A stretch of DNA of 64,000 nt. Origin: Marinibacterium profundimaris. GTDB lineage: Bacteria > Pseudomonadota > Alphaproteobacteria > Rhodobacterales > Rhodobacteraceae. The DNA is taken from the NCBI RefSeq assembly GCF_002210095.1, contig NZ_AQQR01000002.1, forward strand, positions 1 through 64,000. Reading direction: 5' to 3'. Of this stretch, positions 44,024 through 54,154 are shown piece after piece. Under the pieces are notes generated by a model. The model was not told where the DNA came from and made no database searches. It saw only the letters and a program-made list of their open reading frames with translations. Position numbers and translations under genes: made by a program. The stretch's first letter is position 1. Every line of letters begins with the position of its first letter.

Positions 44024-45544
44024 TTATTCCGCCGCTTTCAGCGTGGCCTTGCGCTTTCTCAGGATGTTCGAGATCACCGGGAAGAGCACCAGAGCAACCG
44101 CGATCAGGATGCAGACCAGCGAGATCGGCCGTTCGAGGAAGGTCATCGCGTCGCCCTGGCTGGAGATCAGCGACTGGCGCAGCGAGCGTTCCGTGAGCGG
44201 CCCGAGCACGATGGCCAGCACGGCGGGGGCGACCGGGTAGTTCAGCTTGCGCATCAGGTACCCCATGCAGCCCAGCAGCAGCATCAGCCAGGTGTCGAAC
44301 ATCCGGTCGGTGGTGGCGAAGACACCCACGACGCAGAGCACGAAGATGATCGGCGCGAGGATCGAGAAGGGCATCGCCAGGACCCGGATGAAGATCGGGA
44401 TCAGCGCGATGTTCAGGATGACCGTCACGAAGTTGGCGACATACATCGACCCGATCAGGCCCCAGACGAAATCCGGGCTTTCCGCGAAGAGCAGCGGACC
44501 GGGGCGCAGGCCCCAGATGATCATGCCGCCCAGCAGGATCGCCGTGGTCGGCGACCCCGGGATACCCAGCGTCAGCATCGGCAGCATCGAACCGGTCGAG
44601 GCCGCGTTGTTGGCCGCCTCGGGCGCCGCGACACCGGACACGTTGCCCTTGCCAAAGCTGTCGCCGTCTTTCGAGAACGACTTGGCCAGGCCATAGGACA
44701 TCAGGGCCGCGGGCGTTGCACCGGCCGCCGGCAGCGTGCCCACGAAGAAGCCCAGGACAGATCCCAGAAGGGTGGTCGGCAGGTACTTCTTCACCTGGCC
44801 CAGGTTCTTGACGATCCGCTTCAGGCCGAATTCGACCTTGTGCATCTGGATCGCGCCCTTGGTGTGTTCGAGCGTCCACAGCATTTCCCCGATGCCGTAG
44901 ATCCCGATCGCTAGCACGAGGAATTCGATGCCGCGCTGGAATTCGACCATGCCGAAGAAGATCAGGCGGGGCTGGCCCGAGATGATGTCGAAGCCGACAG
45001 CCGCGAGCACCAGGCCGATGAGGATGGAGAAGATGGTCTTTGGTATGTCATCGCCGCCCAGCCCGATGAAGGTCGCGAAGGCCACGAGCATCAGGGCGAA
45101 TTCTTCCTGTGGGCCGAATTTCAGCGCGAAGAGGGCCAGCGGCGGGGCAAAGCCGGTGAACAGGATGACCGAGATCGTGCCGCCGATGAAGGACGCGATG
45201 GCCGCGGCCATCAGCGCCTGGTCGGCGCGGCCCGACTGGGCCATGGGTCGGCCGTCGAACACCGTGGCAACGGCGGTCGAGGCCCCCGGAATGCCCAGCG
45301 TGATCGAAGACACGGCCCCCCCGTACATGGCCCCGTAGTAAAGTGCGGCCAGGAAGATGATCGCCGAGGTGGGCGGCACCAGGAAGGTGACCGGGAGAAG
45401 GATGGCCACGCCGTTCACCGACCCGAGGCCCGGCATGGCGCCGATGAACAGCCCGGCGAGACAGCCCAGGAAGATCATGGCGAGGTTGAGCGGCTCGAAG
45501 GACTGAAGCAGCCCGGCGCCCAAGAGTGTGAGTATTGAATCCAT
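44024..45544 (-). CDS. tctA: Tripartite tricarboxylate transporter, large membrane subunit TctA-type (506 aa)
   Basis: Many hydrophobic helices; the conserved N-terminal block FLGCLAGLFIGAMPGLGSVN with ILLPVTFLVPPTSAIIFLAA, and GVAAPEAANNAASTGSMLPM in the second half, are TctA signatures. It forms the sodium- or proton-coupled permease with TctB and takes substrate from the periplasmic TctC. Last gene of the oxalate/C1 operon running from 54859 to 44024. The substrate is not in the sequence; oxalate or another carboxylate fits the neighbours. Confidence 0.93.
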   Translation of the reverse strand: MDSILTLLGAGLLQSFEPLNLAMIFLGCLAGLFIGAMPGLGSVNGVAILLPVTFLVPPTSAIIFLAALYYGAMYGGAVSSITLGIPGASTAVATVFDGRPMAQSGRADQALMAAAIASFIGGTISVILFTGFAPPLALFALKFGPQEEFALMLVAFATFIGLGGDDIPKTIFSILIGLVLAAVGFDIISGQPRLIFFGMVEFQRGIEFLVLAIGIYGIGEMLWTLEHTKGAIQMHKVEFGLKRIVKNLGQVKKYLPTTLLGSVLGFFVGTLPAAGATPAALMSYGLAKSFSKDGDSFGKGNVSGVAAPEAANNAASTGSMLPMLTLGIPGSPTTAILLGGMIIWGLRPGPLLFAESPDFVWGLIGSMYVANFVTVILNIALIPIFIRVLAMPFSILAPIIFVLCVVGVFATTDRMFDTWLMLLLGCMGYLMRKLNYPVAPAVLAIVLGPLTERSLRQSLISSQGDAMTFLERPISLVCILIAVALVLFPVISNILRKRKATLKAAE

Positions 45545-45586
45545 TGGAGCGTCCCCTGTTGGAAGACATGTGTTGGAGGGGCGACC

Positions 45587-46114
45587 TCAGTACATGAGCG
45601 AGTAGCGGAAGTCGTCGATACGCATGAAGATGCTTTCGAAGACAGGCAGTCCCCTGGGCAGGTACTTGTTCAGGGCAACCTCGAAGAGCATGTAGGTGGC
45701 GACCGGCATACCCAGCACGACACCCGCGGTGACACCCCATCCGTGCCGCCCGAGGCCCCTCACGTAGGCAAGCAGGAAGAGCATCATCGAGAAATACAGA
45801 CCGATGATGTTGGAAAGAAGCAGCAGCAGGAAGATCAGAACGACCGTGATGCCGACCATGAAGACGGTGTCAGGGTCGATGTAAGCTTCCCGATTGCGCG
45901 ATTCCGGCGTGACACCTGTGTACCAGCGCCACAGAGTCCAGAGCGAAGCCAGCGCCATCCCGAGGGACAGCCAGAAAGGCCACATCCCGGATCCAGGACC
46001 GCGGCCCGCGACCCAGCCGATGGCCAGCCCGTCGGAATAGACGGTCCACATCAGTCCCAGGGACGCCAGGAACATGGCAATGGCCATGAACAGCTCAGCC
46101 GTACGAACAGACAT
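45587..46114 (-). CDS. tctB: Tripartite tricarboxylate transporter, small membrane subunit TctB-type (175 aa)
   Basis: Four predicted membrane helices, among them LFMAIAMFLASLGLMWTV and FMVGITVVLIFLLLLLSNII. Length and order between tctC and tctA fit TctB. GGAGG precedes the ATG. Sequence in this subunit is poorly conserved, so the call rests mostly on topology and context. Confidence 0.85.
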   Translation of the reverse strand: MSVRTAELFMAIAMFLASLGLMWTVYSDGLAIGWVAGRGPGSGMWPFWLSLGMALASLWTLWRWYTGVTPESRNREAYIDPDTVFMVGITVVLIFLLLLLSNIIGLYFSMMLFLLAYVRGLGRHGWGVTAGVVLGMPVATYMLFEVALNKYLPRGLPVFESIFMRIDDFRYSLMY

Positions 46115-46264
46115 TGATATCCTCCACTCCCGCCTGCGCCGACGCCATGCGTCCTGTCCATATCCCTCTCGCTGTCCGGTCGGGACAGGCAGGGCGGATT
46201 GGTGGCTGCGGGTTGTTGTCCGGTGGGCGCCGGGCCACGCTGGGCGGCCCGGCGCATTTGGCTT

Positions 46265-47248
46265 TTACTTGGACATGATGCTTTCGGCGCCGACGGCTTC
46301 GATAAGCTCTTCGTGACGCTTCAGCTGTGCTTCGTGGAAGGCGGCGAGTTCGTCACCGGTGATCCACTTCTCGCAGGTCAGGCCATCGGATTCACAATAG
46401 GCCTGCCATTCCTCGGAGTTGAACAGTTCCTCGAAGAGGTTCTGGTACCAGGCCACCGCCTCGGGATCCATTCCCGCCGGGCCCGAGATCGAGCGCTGCA
46501 TGTAGTACTCGATGTCGACGCCAAGTTCCTTGGCGGTCGGCACGTCCATGAAGGGCTCGGTCCGTTCGCCGTTGAACTGCACCAGAGGCTTGGTGTTCTC
46601 GGCGCGCCAGAACTCCATCTGCTCGGACGGGTTGTTCACCGTCGAGTCGATCTGGTTGCCGACGAGGTTCTTGGCCACGGTGCCGCCACCCGGGAAGGGA
46701 ATGTAGGTCACTTCGTAACCCAGTTCCTTTTCCATCATCGCGGTGAGGATCGAATCCTCCTGGCCGGAGCCGGTGCCGCCCACCTTCCAGGTGCTGTCCG
46801 CTGCCTTCACGGCCGCGACATAGCTGTCGAGATCGGTGATGTCTTCCTGGTCGGTGTTGACCCAGAGCAGGAAGGTGTCCATCGCCATACGTCCGATCGG
46901 CGCAAAGCTCAGCACATCGATTTCCAGCTCTTCCTGGATGATCGGCGTGGTGTAGAAGCTGTTGAGAGCCACCAGCAGGGTGTGGTTGTCGCCTTCCTTG
47001 TCCTTCATGTAGGACAGGGCTTCGGCGCCGGACCCACCCGGCTTGTTGATCGGAATGAAGGGGCGCGGGCTAAGGCCCTTGGACTGGATCAGGCCCTGCA
47101 GAAGGCGCGCGATCTGGTCCGCGCCGCCGCCGGTGCCGGCCATGATGATGAATTCGACAGGCTTGCGCGGCTGCCATTCGGCCATAGCTGCGGGTGCCGA
47201 TACGGCCAGAGCGGCCGCGGTCATCGTGAGTGTCTTCCAGATATTCAT
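46265..47248 (-). CDS. tctC: Tripartite tricarboxylate transporter, periplasmic binding protein TctC-type (327 aa)
   Basis: A Sec signal peptide (NIWKTLTMTAAALAVSAPAA with cleavage near AMA-E) is followed by a Bug/TctC-type binding domain (KPVEFIIMAGTGGGADQIAR, NKPGGSGAEALSYM, then FPGGGTVAKNLVGNQIDSTV). In this family the ligand carboxylate is held by the two loops around PG.GG. It delivers its substrate to TctA/B. A 156-bp gap to the usp gene may hold a promoter, but none is clear. Confidence 0.92.
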   Translation of the reverse strand: MNIWKTLTMTAAALAVSAPAAMAEWQPRKPVEFIIMAGTGGGADQIARLLQGLIQSKGLSPRPFIPINKPGGSGAEALSYMKDKEGDNHTLLVALNSFYTTPIIQEELEIDVLSFAPIGRMAMDTFLLWVNTDQEDITDLDSYVAAVKAADSTWKVGGTGSGQEDSILTAMMEKELGYEVTYIPFPGGGTVAKNLVGNQIDSTVNNPSEQMEFWRAENTKPLVQFNGERTEPFMDVPTAKELGVDIEYYMQRSISGPAGMDPEAVAWYQNLFEELFNSEEWQAYCESDGLTCEKWITGDELAAFHEAQLKRHEELIEAVGAESIMSK

Positions 47249-47404
47249 TTAGTTCCTCCCTAAAAGTAGTCCGGATATTCGGGACGCGAACCTCCACGCG
47301 TGTCTTAACCTTGCCGCACCGTTTTATATGTCTGGCGGCTGGGTTCCCGAATGTCGTTACTCGGTCTTGCTTCTCCTCTTCCTCCTCTTGGTTTCGATGT
47401 TGTC

Positions 47405-48268
47405 CTAGTGAACCATCACAACCGGGATTGTCGCTTCCTCTACGACAGCTGCCGAATTCCCCCCCAGCAGCGATTCCCGTTCGTAACTTTCATGATAGGC
47501 GCCCATGATCAGAAGATCCGCACCGACGTCGCCCGTCTTCTTCAGAAGCTGCCGGCCGGCAACGCCCTGAACATCGAACTTCCCGATATCCGCCGTCACG
47601 CCACGTGCTGCCAGGTAGTCCCTGAACTCTTCGGGCGTGGCGGAGTGCTCGGGGCTTCCGCCGGTCAGGATCGTGACCTTTTCGGCCGTCTCGATCAGTG
47701 GCATCGCCAGGGCCACGGCGCGCGTGGCTTCCAGCGATCCGTTCCAGCCGATCGCGACATGCTTGCCGATGGTCATGTCGACCTGGTCGCTTTCGGTACA
47801 GACCATCACCGGGCGGCCCGAGTAGAACAGCGCTTCTTTCAGCGTGTTGTACCCGAGGTTTTCCTTCCGGCTTGGCTTGGCAACGCAGATCAGGTCGGAG
47901 AGGCGGCCATAATAGCGTACCGCCTCGACCTGCTTGCCCGTGTACTCGTAGAACTTGGCCGTGGCCTTGTGCAGCTCCGGGCCTTGCTCGGCGACGCCAT
48001 GCTTGGTGGCATCGACGGCGAACTTCCCGTGAAGGAAGTCCTCTTCGCTATGAGCACTGGATTCCGAGGCCTCCTCGATCTGCTTGCGCAGAAAGCTCGG
48101 GATGACGACGCCCTTGGGCATCAGGTCCTCGGTCCGTGGGTGGCAATGAACGACCTTCACATGCGCCCCGAAGCGCTTGGCCAGCGCCGCGGCGTGGGCA
48201 AAGAGCACGGGCCCCCTGCCATCGCCGCGGACCGGCATCATGATCGTATGCAAGGTGCTGCCTGACAT
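47405..48268 (-). CDS. Universal stress protein family, two-domain (287 aa)
   Basis: Two Usp folds in tandem: the first begins HTIMMPVRGDGRGPVLFAHA, the second contains HVAIGWNGSLEATRAVALAM. The second ends with the nucleotide-binding motif LIMGAYHESYERESLLGGNS and EEATIPVVMVH. Only 5 bp lie between the fhs stop and this start, so it is in the oxalate/C1 operon. Possible role: survival under substrate stress; no specific function can be derived. Confidence 0.85.
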   Translation of the reverse strand: MSGSTLHTIMMPVRGDGRGPVLFAHAAALAKRFGAHVKVVHCHPRTEDLMPKGVVIPSFLRKQIEEASESSAHSEEDFLHGKFAVDATKHGVAEQGPELHKATAKFYEYTGKQVEAVRYYGRLSDLICVAKPSRKENLGYNTLKEALFYSGRPVMVCTESDQVDMTIGKHVAIGWNGSLEATRAVALAMPLIETAEKVTILTGGSPEHSATPEEFRDYLAARGVTADIGKFDVQGVAGRQLLKKTGDVGADLLIMGAYHESYERESLLGGNSAAVVEEATIPVVMVH

Positions 48269-48273
48269 CGCGA

Positions 48274-49989
48274 TCAGAAGAGCCCGTCGATCAGACCGTC
48301 ATCATTGATGCAGATCATCTCGGCCGAGGGCACCTTGGGCAGGCCCGGCATGGTCATGATCTCACCGCAGATCACCACGATGAATCCGGCACCGGCCGAC
48401 AGGCGCACTTCGCGCACCGGCAGCGAGTGGCCCGTGGGCGCGCCGCGCTTGTTCGGGTCGGTGGTGAAGGAATACTGGGTCTTGGCCATGCAGACCGGCA
48501 GGTCGCCATAGCCCTGTTCTTCCCATTCCTTCAGCTGGTTGCGGATCTTGGTATCGGCAACCACCTCCTCGGCGCGATAGATCTCCTTCGCGATCGTCTC
48601 GATCTTCTGGAACAGCGGCATCTCGTCGGGGTAGAGCGGCTTGTAGTTGGCCTCACCGCTTTCGACGATCTCGACGACCTTCTTGGCCAGGTCCTCGGTG
48701 CCGGCAGAGCCGTTCGCCCAGTGCTTGCAGAGGATGGCCTCGGTGCCCTGGGTGGCGACGTAGTCCTTGACCGCCTGCACTTCGGCATCGGTGTCGGTGA
48801 CGAAGTGGTTGATCGCGACCACGGCCGGGACACCGAACTTCTTCACGTTCTCGATGTGGCGGCCCAGGTTGGCGCAGCCGGACTTGACCGCTTCGACGTT
48901 CTCGGTGCCCAGATCCGACTTGGCGACGCCGCCGTTCATCTTCATCGCGCGGACCGTGGCCACGATGACCACCGCCTCGGGCTTCAGCCCGGCCTTGCGG
49001 CACTTGATGTCCATGAACTTCTCGGCGCCCAGGTCGGCCCCGAAGCCCGCTTCGGTGACCACGTAATCGGCCAGCTTCAGCGCGGTGGTGGTGGCGACGA
49101 CCGAGTTACAGCCGTGCGCGATGTTCGCGAAGGGGCCGCCGTGCACGAAGGCCGGGTTGTTTTCCAGCGTCTGCACGAGGTTCGGCTGCATCGCCTGCTG
49201 CAGGAGCACGGTCATCGCGCCGTCGGCCTTGATGTCGCGGCAGTAGACCGGGGTCTTGTCGCGGCGGTAGGCCACGATGATGTCGCCCAGGCGCTTCTCC
49301 AGGTCGGCCAGGTCGGTGGCCAGGCACAGGATCGCCATGACTTCCGAGGCCACGGTGATGTCAAAGCCGGCTTCACGCGGGAAACCGTTGGCGACACCGC
49401 CGAGGTTGCAGACGATCTGGCGCAGCGCGCGATCGTTCATGTCCATCACGCGGCGGTAGACCACGCGGCGGATGTCGACCTCCTGCTCGTTACCCCAGTA
49501 GATGTGGTTGTCGAGCATCGCGGCCAGCAGGTTGTGGGCGCTGGTGATCGCGTGGAAGTCGCCGGTGAAATGGAGGTTCATGTCCTCCATCGGGACCACC
49601 TGGGCGTAGCCGCCGCCGGCGGCGCCACCCTTCATGCCGAAGCAGGGGCCAAGCGAGGCTTCGCGGATGCAGACGGCGGCTTTCTTGCCGATCGCGTTCA
49701 GACCGTCGCCAAGGCCCACGGTGGTCGTGGTCTTGCCTTCGCCGGCCGGCGTCGGGTTGATCGCGGTCACCAGGACCAGGTGGCCGTCCTTCTGGTCGGC
49801 AAGCGACTTGATGAAGGTCTCGGACACCTTGGCCTTGTCATGGCCGAAGGGCAGCAGGTGTTCGTTGGGGATGTCGAGCTTGGCGCCGATTTCCTGGATC
49901 GGCTTCTTGGTCGCGGCGCGGGCGATCTCGATGTCGGTCTTGGGCTTCGAAGAGGATTCGGCGGGTTTGATCGTATCGATGTCGTTCAT
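48274..49989 (-). CDS. fhs: Formate-tetrahydrofolate ligase (571 aa)
   Basis: The enzyme makes 10-formyl-H4F from formate, H4F and ATP. The P-loop [57 protein letters not shown] and [15 protein letters not shown] are characteristic. It turns formate released from oxalate into a C1 unit for FolD and GlyA. It lies between the formyltransferase-like gene (27 bp) and usp (5 bp) in the oxalate operon, so both carbons of oxalate can be used through H4F. Confidence 0.95.
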   Translation of the reverse strand: MNDIDTIKPAESSSKPKTDIEIARAATKKPIQEIGAKLDIPNEHLLPFGHDKAKVSETFIKSLADQKDGHLVLVTAINPTPAGEGKTTTTVGLGDGLNAIGKKAAVCIREASLGPCFGMKGGAAGGGYAQVVPMEDMNLHFTGDFHAITSAHNLLAAMLDNHIYWGNEQEVDIRRVVYRRVMDMNDRALRQIVCNLGGVANGFPREAGFDITVASEVMAILCLATDLADLEKRLGDIIVAYRRDKTPVYCRDIKADGAMTVLLQQAMQPNLVQTLENNPAFVHGGPFANIAHGCNSVVATTTALKLADYVVTEAGFGADLGAEKFMDIKCRKAGLKPEAVVIVATVRAMKMNGGVAKSDLGTENVEAVKSGCANLGRHIENVKKFGVPAVVAINHFVTDTDAEVQAVKDYVATQGTEAILCKHWANGSAGTEDLAKKVVEIVESGEANYKPLYPDEMPLFQKIETIAKEIYRAEEVVADTKIRNQLKEWEEQGYGDLPVCMAKTQYSFTTDPNKRGAPTGHSLPVREVRLSAGAGFIVVICGEIMTMPGLPKVPSAEMICINDDGLIDGLF

Positions 49990-50016
49990 GATTGGTTTCC
50001 CGGTGTTTGCGTTACT

Positions 50017-50934
50017 TCAGTTGCCGAAAGTGTCGCCGGGCTTCAGTCCGACGGAGGCGGCCCATTCGGATGCCGGCATCTTGGCGTCGCCCGCGGGCCT
50101 CACGCGCTTGACCAGTACACGCCCGCCCACAGCCTGGACGGAAATGCCTTCGTCGGTGATCTCGCGGACACGACCCGAAATGCCGTCTCCCGGCACGCGG
50201 ACGCTGTCGAAGATCCCGAGTTCGTCGCCGTTGAAGGTGGTCCATGCGCCCGGCGCGGGGTTGGTGCCGCGGATCAGGTTGTAGACATGGGCCACGGGCT
50301 TGTGCCAATCGACACGCGCGTGGTTCTTGTTGCAGCGGCGTTCATAGGTCGCCTCGCTTTCGTCGGGGACGATGCGGGGCGGATTGCCGTCGCGATACAG
50401 GTCCACGACGGTCAGCACGCTATCCACCGCATGCGGATAGATCTTCTTGAAATACAGGTCGATGACGGTGTCATCGGGCCCGATCTCGCATTCCCACTGC
50501 AGCAGGCTGTCGCCTTCGTCCAGCCCGTCGGACGGGTAGAACCAGCTGTAGCCGGACTTGGTCGATCCCAAGATGATCGGCCAGTTCACCGCCGAGGGTC
50601 CGCGGTGCAGCGGCAGCAGCGAGGGATGGAAGCAGATGGAACCGTGGGTTGGCGTGTCGCGTGCGGCTTCGGGAACGAAGACGTTGACGAAGGCCATGAC
50701 CATCAGGTCCGCGTTGTAGCTGGCCAGCTTGTCGAGCGTGGCCTGGTCATCGAAATTCGCGGGCTGCTCGAGCGGCAGGCCCTTTTCCACGGCGAATTCC
50801 TTGATCGGGTCAGCTGGTTTGCCCTCTTTGTCGGGCTCGCAATAGACGGCGACGACTTCGTCGGTGCCCGTCTCCAGAAGTTTGGCCAGAACGTCCTTCC
50901 CGAACGCCTGTTGACCCATCACGATCAGTCGCAT
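50017..50934 (-). CDS. 10-formyl-H4F hydrolase / formyltransferase-family protein (305 aa)
   Basis: It resembles the N-terminal hydrolase domain of 10-formyl-H4F dehydrogenase (ALDH1L) as a stand-alone protein. HGSICFHPSLLPLHRGPSAV and SDGLDEGDSLLQ hold the catalytic His103 and Asp139, 36 residues apart as in ALDH1L. The C-terminal domain (YNLIRGTNPAPGAWTTF, then a beta domain) also matches. ATG 50934 has GGGAGGACA upstream. Known members release formate from formyl-H4F or move a formyl group to another acceptor. Located between frc and fhs. It could balance formyl-H4F, or move the formyl group of formyl-CoA to H4F (inference only). Confidence 0.75.
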   Translation of the reverse strand: MRLIVMGQQAFGKDVLAKLLETGTDEVVAVYCEPDKEGKPADPIKEFAVEKGLPLEQPANFDDQATLDKLASYNADLMVMAFVNVFVPEAARDTPTHGSICFHPSLLPLHRGPSAVNWPIILGSTKSGYSWFYPSDGLDEGDSLLQWECEIGPDDTVIDLYFKKIYPHAVDSVLTVVDLYRDGNPPRIVPDESEATYERRCNKNHARVDWHKPVAHVYNLIRGTNPAPGAWTTFNGDELGIFDSVRVPGDGISGRVREITDEGISVQAVGGRVLVKRVRPAGDAKMPASEWAASVGLKPGDTFGN

Positions 50935-50995
50935 TGATGTCCTCCCAGGACTGGGGGTGACCGCACTGCGCCGGCTCACCCCCTGTAGTACAATT

Positions 50996-52270
50996 CTATT
51001 CGGCGGCCTTTTTGTCCACGTTGCCGACGGCACCGGATTCGACCACCTTGGCGAGGTTCTCGCCATCGTAGCCCAGCACGTCGCGCAGGATTTCCACCGT
51101 ATGCTCGCCCAGCAGCGGCGAACGGGTCACTTCGACCGGGCTGGCAGACAGTTTGATCGGGCAGCCCACGGTCACGTAGCGGCCGCGTTTGGGGTGATCG
51201 ACATCCACGATGGTGCCGGTCTTGCGCAGACCCTCGTCTTCCATGATCTCCTTGGTCGACAGGATCGGACCGACGGGGATGTCGAGCGGGTTGCAGATGT
51301 CCATCACCTCGAACTTGGTCTTGGTCATGGTCCATTCCTCGATCCGGCCGAAGATCTCGTCGAGCTTGTCCAGCCGCTCTGGCGGGGTGGCATAGCCCTC
51401 CTTGGTCTTCCACTCCGGCTCGCCGATGACGTCGCAGACCCGTTCCCAGACAGCGGCCTGGGTGATGAAGTACGTGTAGGCGTTGGGATCGGTTTCCCAG
51501 CCCTTGCACTTCAGGATCCGGCCCGGCTGACCGCCGCCCGAGTCATTGCCCGCGCGCGGGGTGGCTTCGCCGAATTCGATGCCCGCGCCGTATTGCGAGT
51601 ATTCCTTCAGCGGGCCGGCAGCCAGACGCTGCTGGTCGCGCAGCTTGACGCGGCAGAGGTTGATCACCCCGTCCTGCATCGGCGCCAGAACCTTCTGACC
51701 CTGGCCGGTCTTGGCGGCCTGGTACAGCGCGGTGACGATGCCCAGGGCCAGGTGCAGACCCGTGCCCGAGTCACCGATCTGCGCGCCGGTCACCAGCGGC
51801 GGACCGTCGAGGAACCCGGTGGTCGACGCGGCACCGCCGGCACATTGCGCGACGTTCTCGTAGACCTTGCAATCCTCGTACTTGCCGGGGCCGAAGCCCT
51901 TGACCGACGCGAGGATCATCTTCGGGTTGATCTCCTGGATCCGCTCCCACGAGAAGCCCATCCGGTCGAGCGCGCCGGGCGCGAAGTTCTCGACCATGAC
52001 ATCGCATGTCTCGATGAGCCGTGTCAGGACTTCCTTGCCGGTCTCGTTCTTCGAGTTCAGCTCGATCGACCGTTTGTTGTGGTTGAGCATCGTGAAGTAG
52101 AGGCTGTCCGCCCCGGGCACATCCACCAGCTGCTGCCGGGTGGCATCGCCCACGCCCGGACGCTCGACCTTGATCACGTCGGCGCCGAACCATGCCAGCA
52201 GCTGGGTGCAGGTGGGACCCGACTGAACGTGGGTGAAATCGAGGATCTTAACTCCTTCGAGAGCCTTCAT
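50996..52270 (-). CDS. frc: Formyl-CoA:oxalate CoA-transferase (424 aa)
   Basis: A class III CoA-transferase that moves CoA from formyl-CoA to oxalate. The N-terminus [40 protein letters not shown], and the catalytic Asp in [14 protein letters not shown] match Frc, as does [17 protein letters not shown]. Downstream of oxc by 54 bp in the same operon. Sequence similarity to the well-studied Oxalobacter enzyme is high across the length. The transferase alone needs formyl-CoA to start, which makes a priming ligase plausible elsewhere. Confidence 0.95.
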   Translation of the reverse strand: MKALEGVKILDFTHVQSGPTCTQLLAWFGADVIKVERPGVGDATRQQLVDVPGADSLYFTMLNHNKRSIELNSKNETGKEVLTRLIETCDVMVENFAPGALDRMGFSWERIQEINPKMILASVKGFGPGKYEDCKVYENVAQCAGGAASTTGFLDGPPLVTGAQIGDSGTGLHLALGIVTALYQAAKTGQGQKVLAPMQDGVINLCRVKLRDQQRLAAGPLKEYSQYGAGIEFGEATPRAGNDSGGGQPGRILKCKGWETDPNAYTYFITQAAVWERVCDVIGEPEWKTKEGYATPPERLDKLDEIFGRIEEWTMTKTKFEVMDICNPLDIPVGPILSTKEIMEDEGLRKTGTIVDVDHPKRGRYVTVGCPIKLSASPVEVTRSPLLGEHTVEILRDVLGYDGENLAKVVESGAVGNVDKKAAE

Positions 52271-52324
52271 TTGCGTGCCTCCCCAGTCACGAGTTTGCCA
52301 GTCAACTTGATTGCAGTCACTTGA

Positions 52325-54097
52325 TTATCCGTTGATTTTCTTGGCTTGCGGGTAGCGCTGCTGCGCCACGACCGAAGACGGGTTGAGGTTGCCGATGTTG
52401 CCGCTCTCCTTGCCGGCGCCTTCGGCGATCACGGCGTTGATGAGGGTCGGCTTGCGGCTTGCGAATGCTTCCTTCACCGCCTGGCGCAGGGCATCGGGGT
52501 TGTCGACGGTGACGCCGACGCCGCCAAAGGCCTGCATCATCAGGTCATAGCGCGAGCCCTTGACGAAGACCGTGGTCGACGGGTCTTCGCCACCCGACCA
52601 GTTCTCGCCATCGCCGCGGTAGATGCCGTTGTTGTTCATGATGACGATGCAGACCGGCAGGTTGTAGCGGCAGATCGTTTCGATCTCCATTCCGCAGAAC
52701 CCGAAGGCGCTGTCGCCCTCGACGGCCAGAACCTGGTTGCCGGTCTCGACCGCCGCCGCGACGGCAGAGCCCATACCGATACCCATGATCCCCCAGGTGC
52801 CCACATCCAGACGCTTGCGCGGCTTGTGCAGGTCGACGATCGACCGGCACTGGTCCAGCGCGTTGGCGCCTTCGTTGACCAGGATGACGTCCGGGTTTTC
52901 CTTCATCGCGTCCTTGATGACGCCCAGAGAGCCCTGGTAGTCCATCGGCGAGTTGTTGTTCTTCAGCCGCGGCGCCATCTTGGCGACGTTGCCTTCGACC
53001 TTGGAGCGCACCGCGCCGGTCCATTCCTCGGACGGCTTCTTCCAGTCCGACCCGATCTTTTCGAGCAGCGCCTTCGCAACCGACCCGATGTCGCCGATCA
53101 GCGGCGCCGAGATCTTCTGGTTGCTGTCCATTTCCGACGGTTCGATGTCGATCTGGACGAACTTCTTCGCGCCCTTCTCGCCCCAGTTCTTGCCCTGGCC
53201 ATGGCCCAGCAGCCAGTTCAGGCGGGCACCGATCAGGAAGACGCAATCGCTTTCCTTCAGCACCAGCGACCGGGCGGCCGAGGCGCATTGCACGTGGTCA
53301 TCGGGCAGCAGGCCCTTGGCCATGGACATCGGCAGGTAGGGGAAGCCCAGCGTTTCCACCAGCTTGCGCACCTCTTCGTCGGCCTGCGCGTAAGCCGCGC
53401 CCTTGCCGATGATGATAAGCGGCTTCTTGGCGCCCTTCAGCACCTCGACCGCACGGTCGATCGCCTCGGGTCCCGGCACGGAGGTCGGGTTGGGGTCGAC
53501 CACCTCGATCAGCGACTTCTGGCCTTCGGCGGCGTCCATCACCTGACCCAGCAGCGCGCCGGGAACATCGAGGTACACGCCACCGGGACGACCGGTCAGC
53601 GCCGCGCGGATCGCGCGGGCCACGCCCAGGCCGATGTCCTCGGCGTGCAGGATCCGGTAGGCGGCCTTGCAGTGCGGGCGGGCGATGGCCAGCTGGTCCA
53701 TCTCTTCGTAGTCGCCGCGCTGCAGGTCGACGATTTCCCGCTCGGACGAGCCCGAGATCAGGATCATCGGGAAGCAGTTCGTCGTGGCATGCGCCAGCGC
53801 CGTCAGGCCGTTCAGGAAGCCGGGCGCCGAGACGGTCATGCAGATGCCGGGCTTCTTGGTCAGGAAACCGGCGGCCGCGGCGGCATAGCCGGCGTGCTGT
53901 TCGTGGCGGAATGACAGGACCCGCAGGCCCTGTGCCTGCGCATAGCGGCCAAGGTCCGTGATCGGAATACCCGGCACATTGTAGATCGTTTCGACGCCAT
54001 TAAGCTTGAGCGCATCGATCAGAAGGTGAAACCCGTCCGTCAGGGTTTCCGGAGCCGGGTCGGCTTTCCGATCTTCTGCTACGGTGGCAACGTCCAT
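52325..54097 (-). CDS. oxc: Oxalyl-CoA decarboxylase (590 aa)
   Basis: A ThDP enzyme that decarboxylates oxalyl-CoA to formyl-CoA. The catalytic Glu is in [16 protein letters not shown]. The ThDP/Mg motif is [20 protein letters not shown] with [20 protein letters not shown]. The [20 protein letters not shown] segment is typical of Oxc. The length fits the family (about 565-590). First structural gene after the gntR regulator, 57 bp away, and followed by frc. Confidence 0.95.
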   Translation of the reverse strand: MDVATVAEDRKADPAPETLTDGFHLLIDALKLNGVETIYNVPGIPITDLGRYAQAQGLRVLSFRHEQHAGYAAAAAGFLTKKPGICMTVSAPGFLNGLTALAHATTNCFPMILISGSSEREIVDLQRGDYEEMDQLAIARPHCKAAYRILHAEDIGLGVARAIRAALTGRPGGVYLDVPGALLGQVMDAAEGQKSLIEVVDPNPTSVPGPEAIDRAVEVLKGAKKPLIIIGKGAAYAQADEEVRKLVETLGFPYLPMSMAKGLLPDDHVQCASAARSLVLKESDCVFLIGARLNWLLGHGQGKNWGEKGAKKFVQIDIEPSEMDSNQKISAPLIGDIGSVAKALLEKIGSDWKKPSEEWTGAVRSKVEGNVAKMAPRLKNNNSPMDYQGSLGVIKDAMKENPDVILVNEGANALDQCRSIVDLHKPRKRLDVGTWGIMGIGMGSAVAAAVETGNQVLAVEGDSAFGFCGMEIETICRYNLPVCIVIMNNNGIYRGDGENWSGGEDPSTTVFVKGSRYDLMMQAFGGVGVTVDNPDALRQAVKEAFASRKPTLINAVIAEGAGKESGNIGNLNPSSVVAQQRYPQAKKING

Positions 54098-54154
54098 TTC
54101 AGTTCTCCCTTTAAACCGTGGCCGTCTGCTGCGGCCTGGTCCGCCTGCCTTTGA

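Noticed and set aside
48427-50937. 836-aa open frame on the plus strand
   Set aside because: Antisense of fhs and the formyltransferase gene; only a codon-bias shadow.
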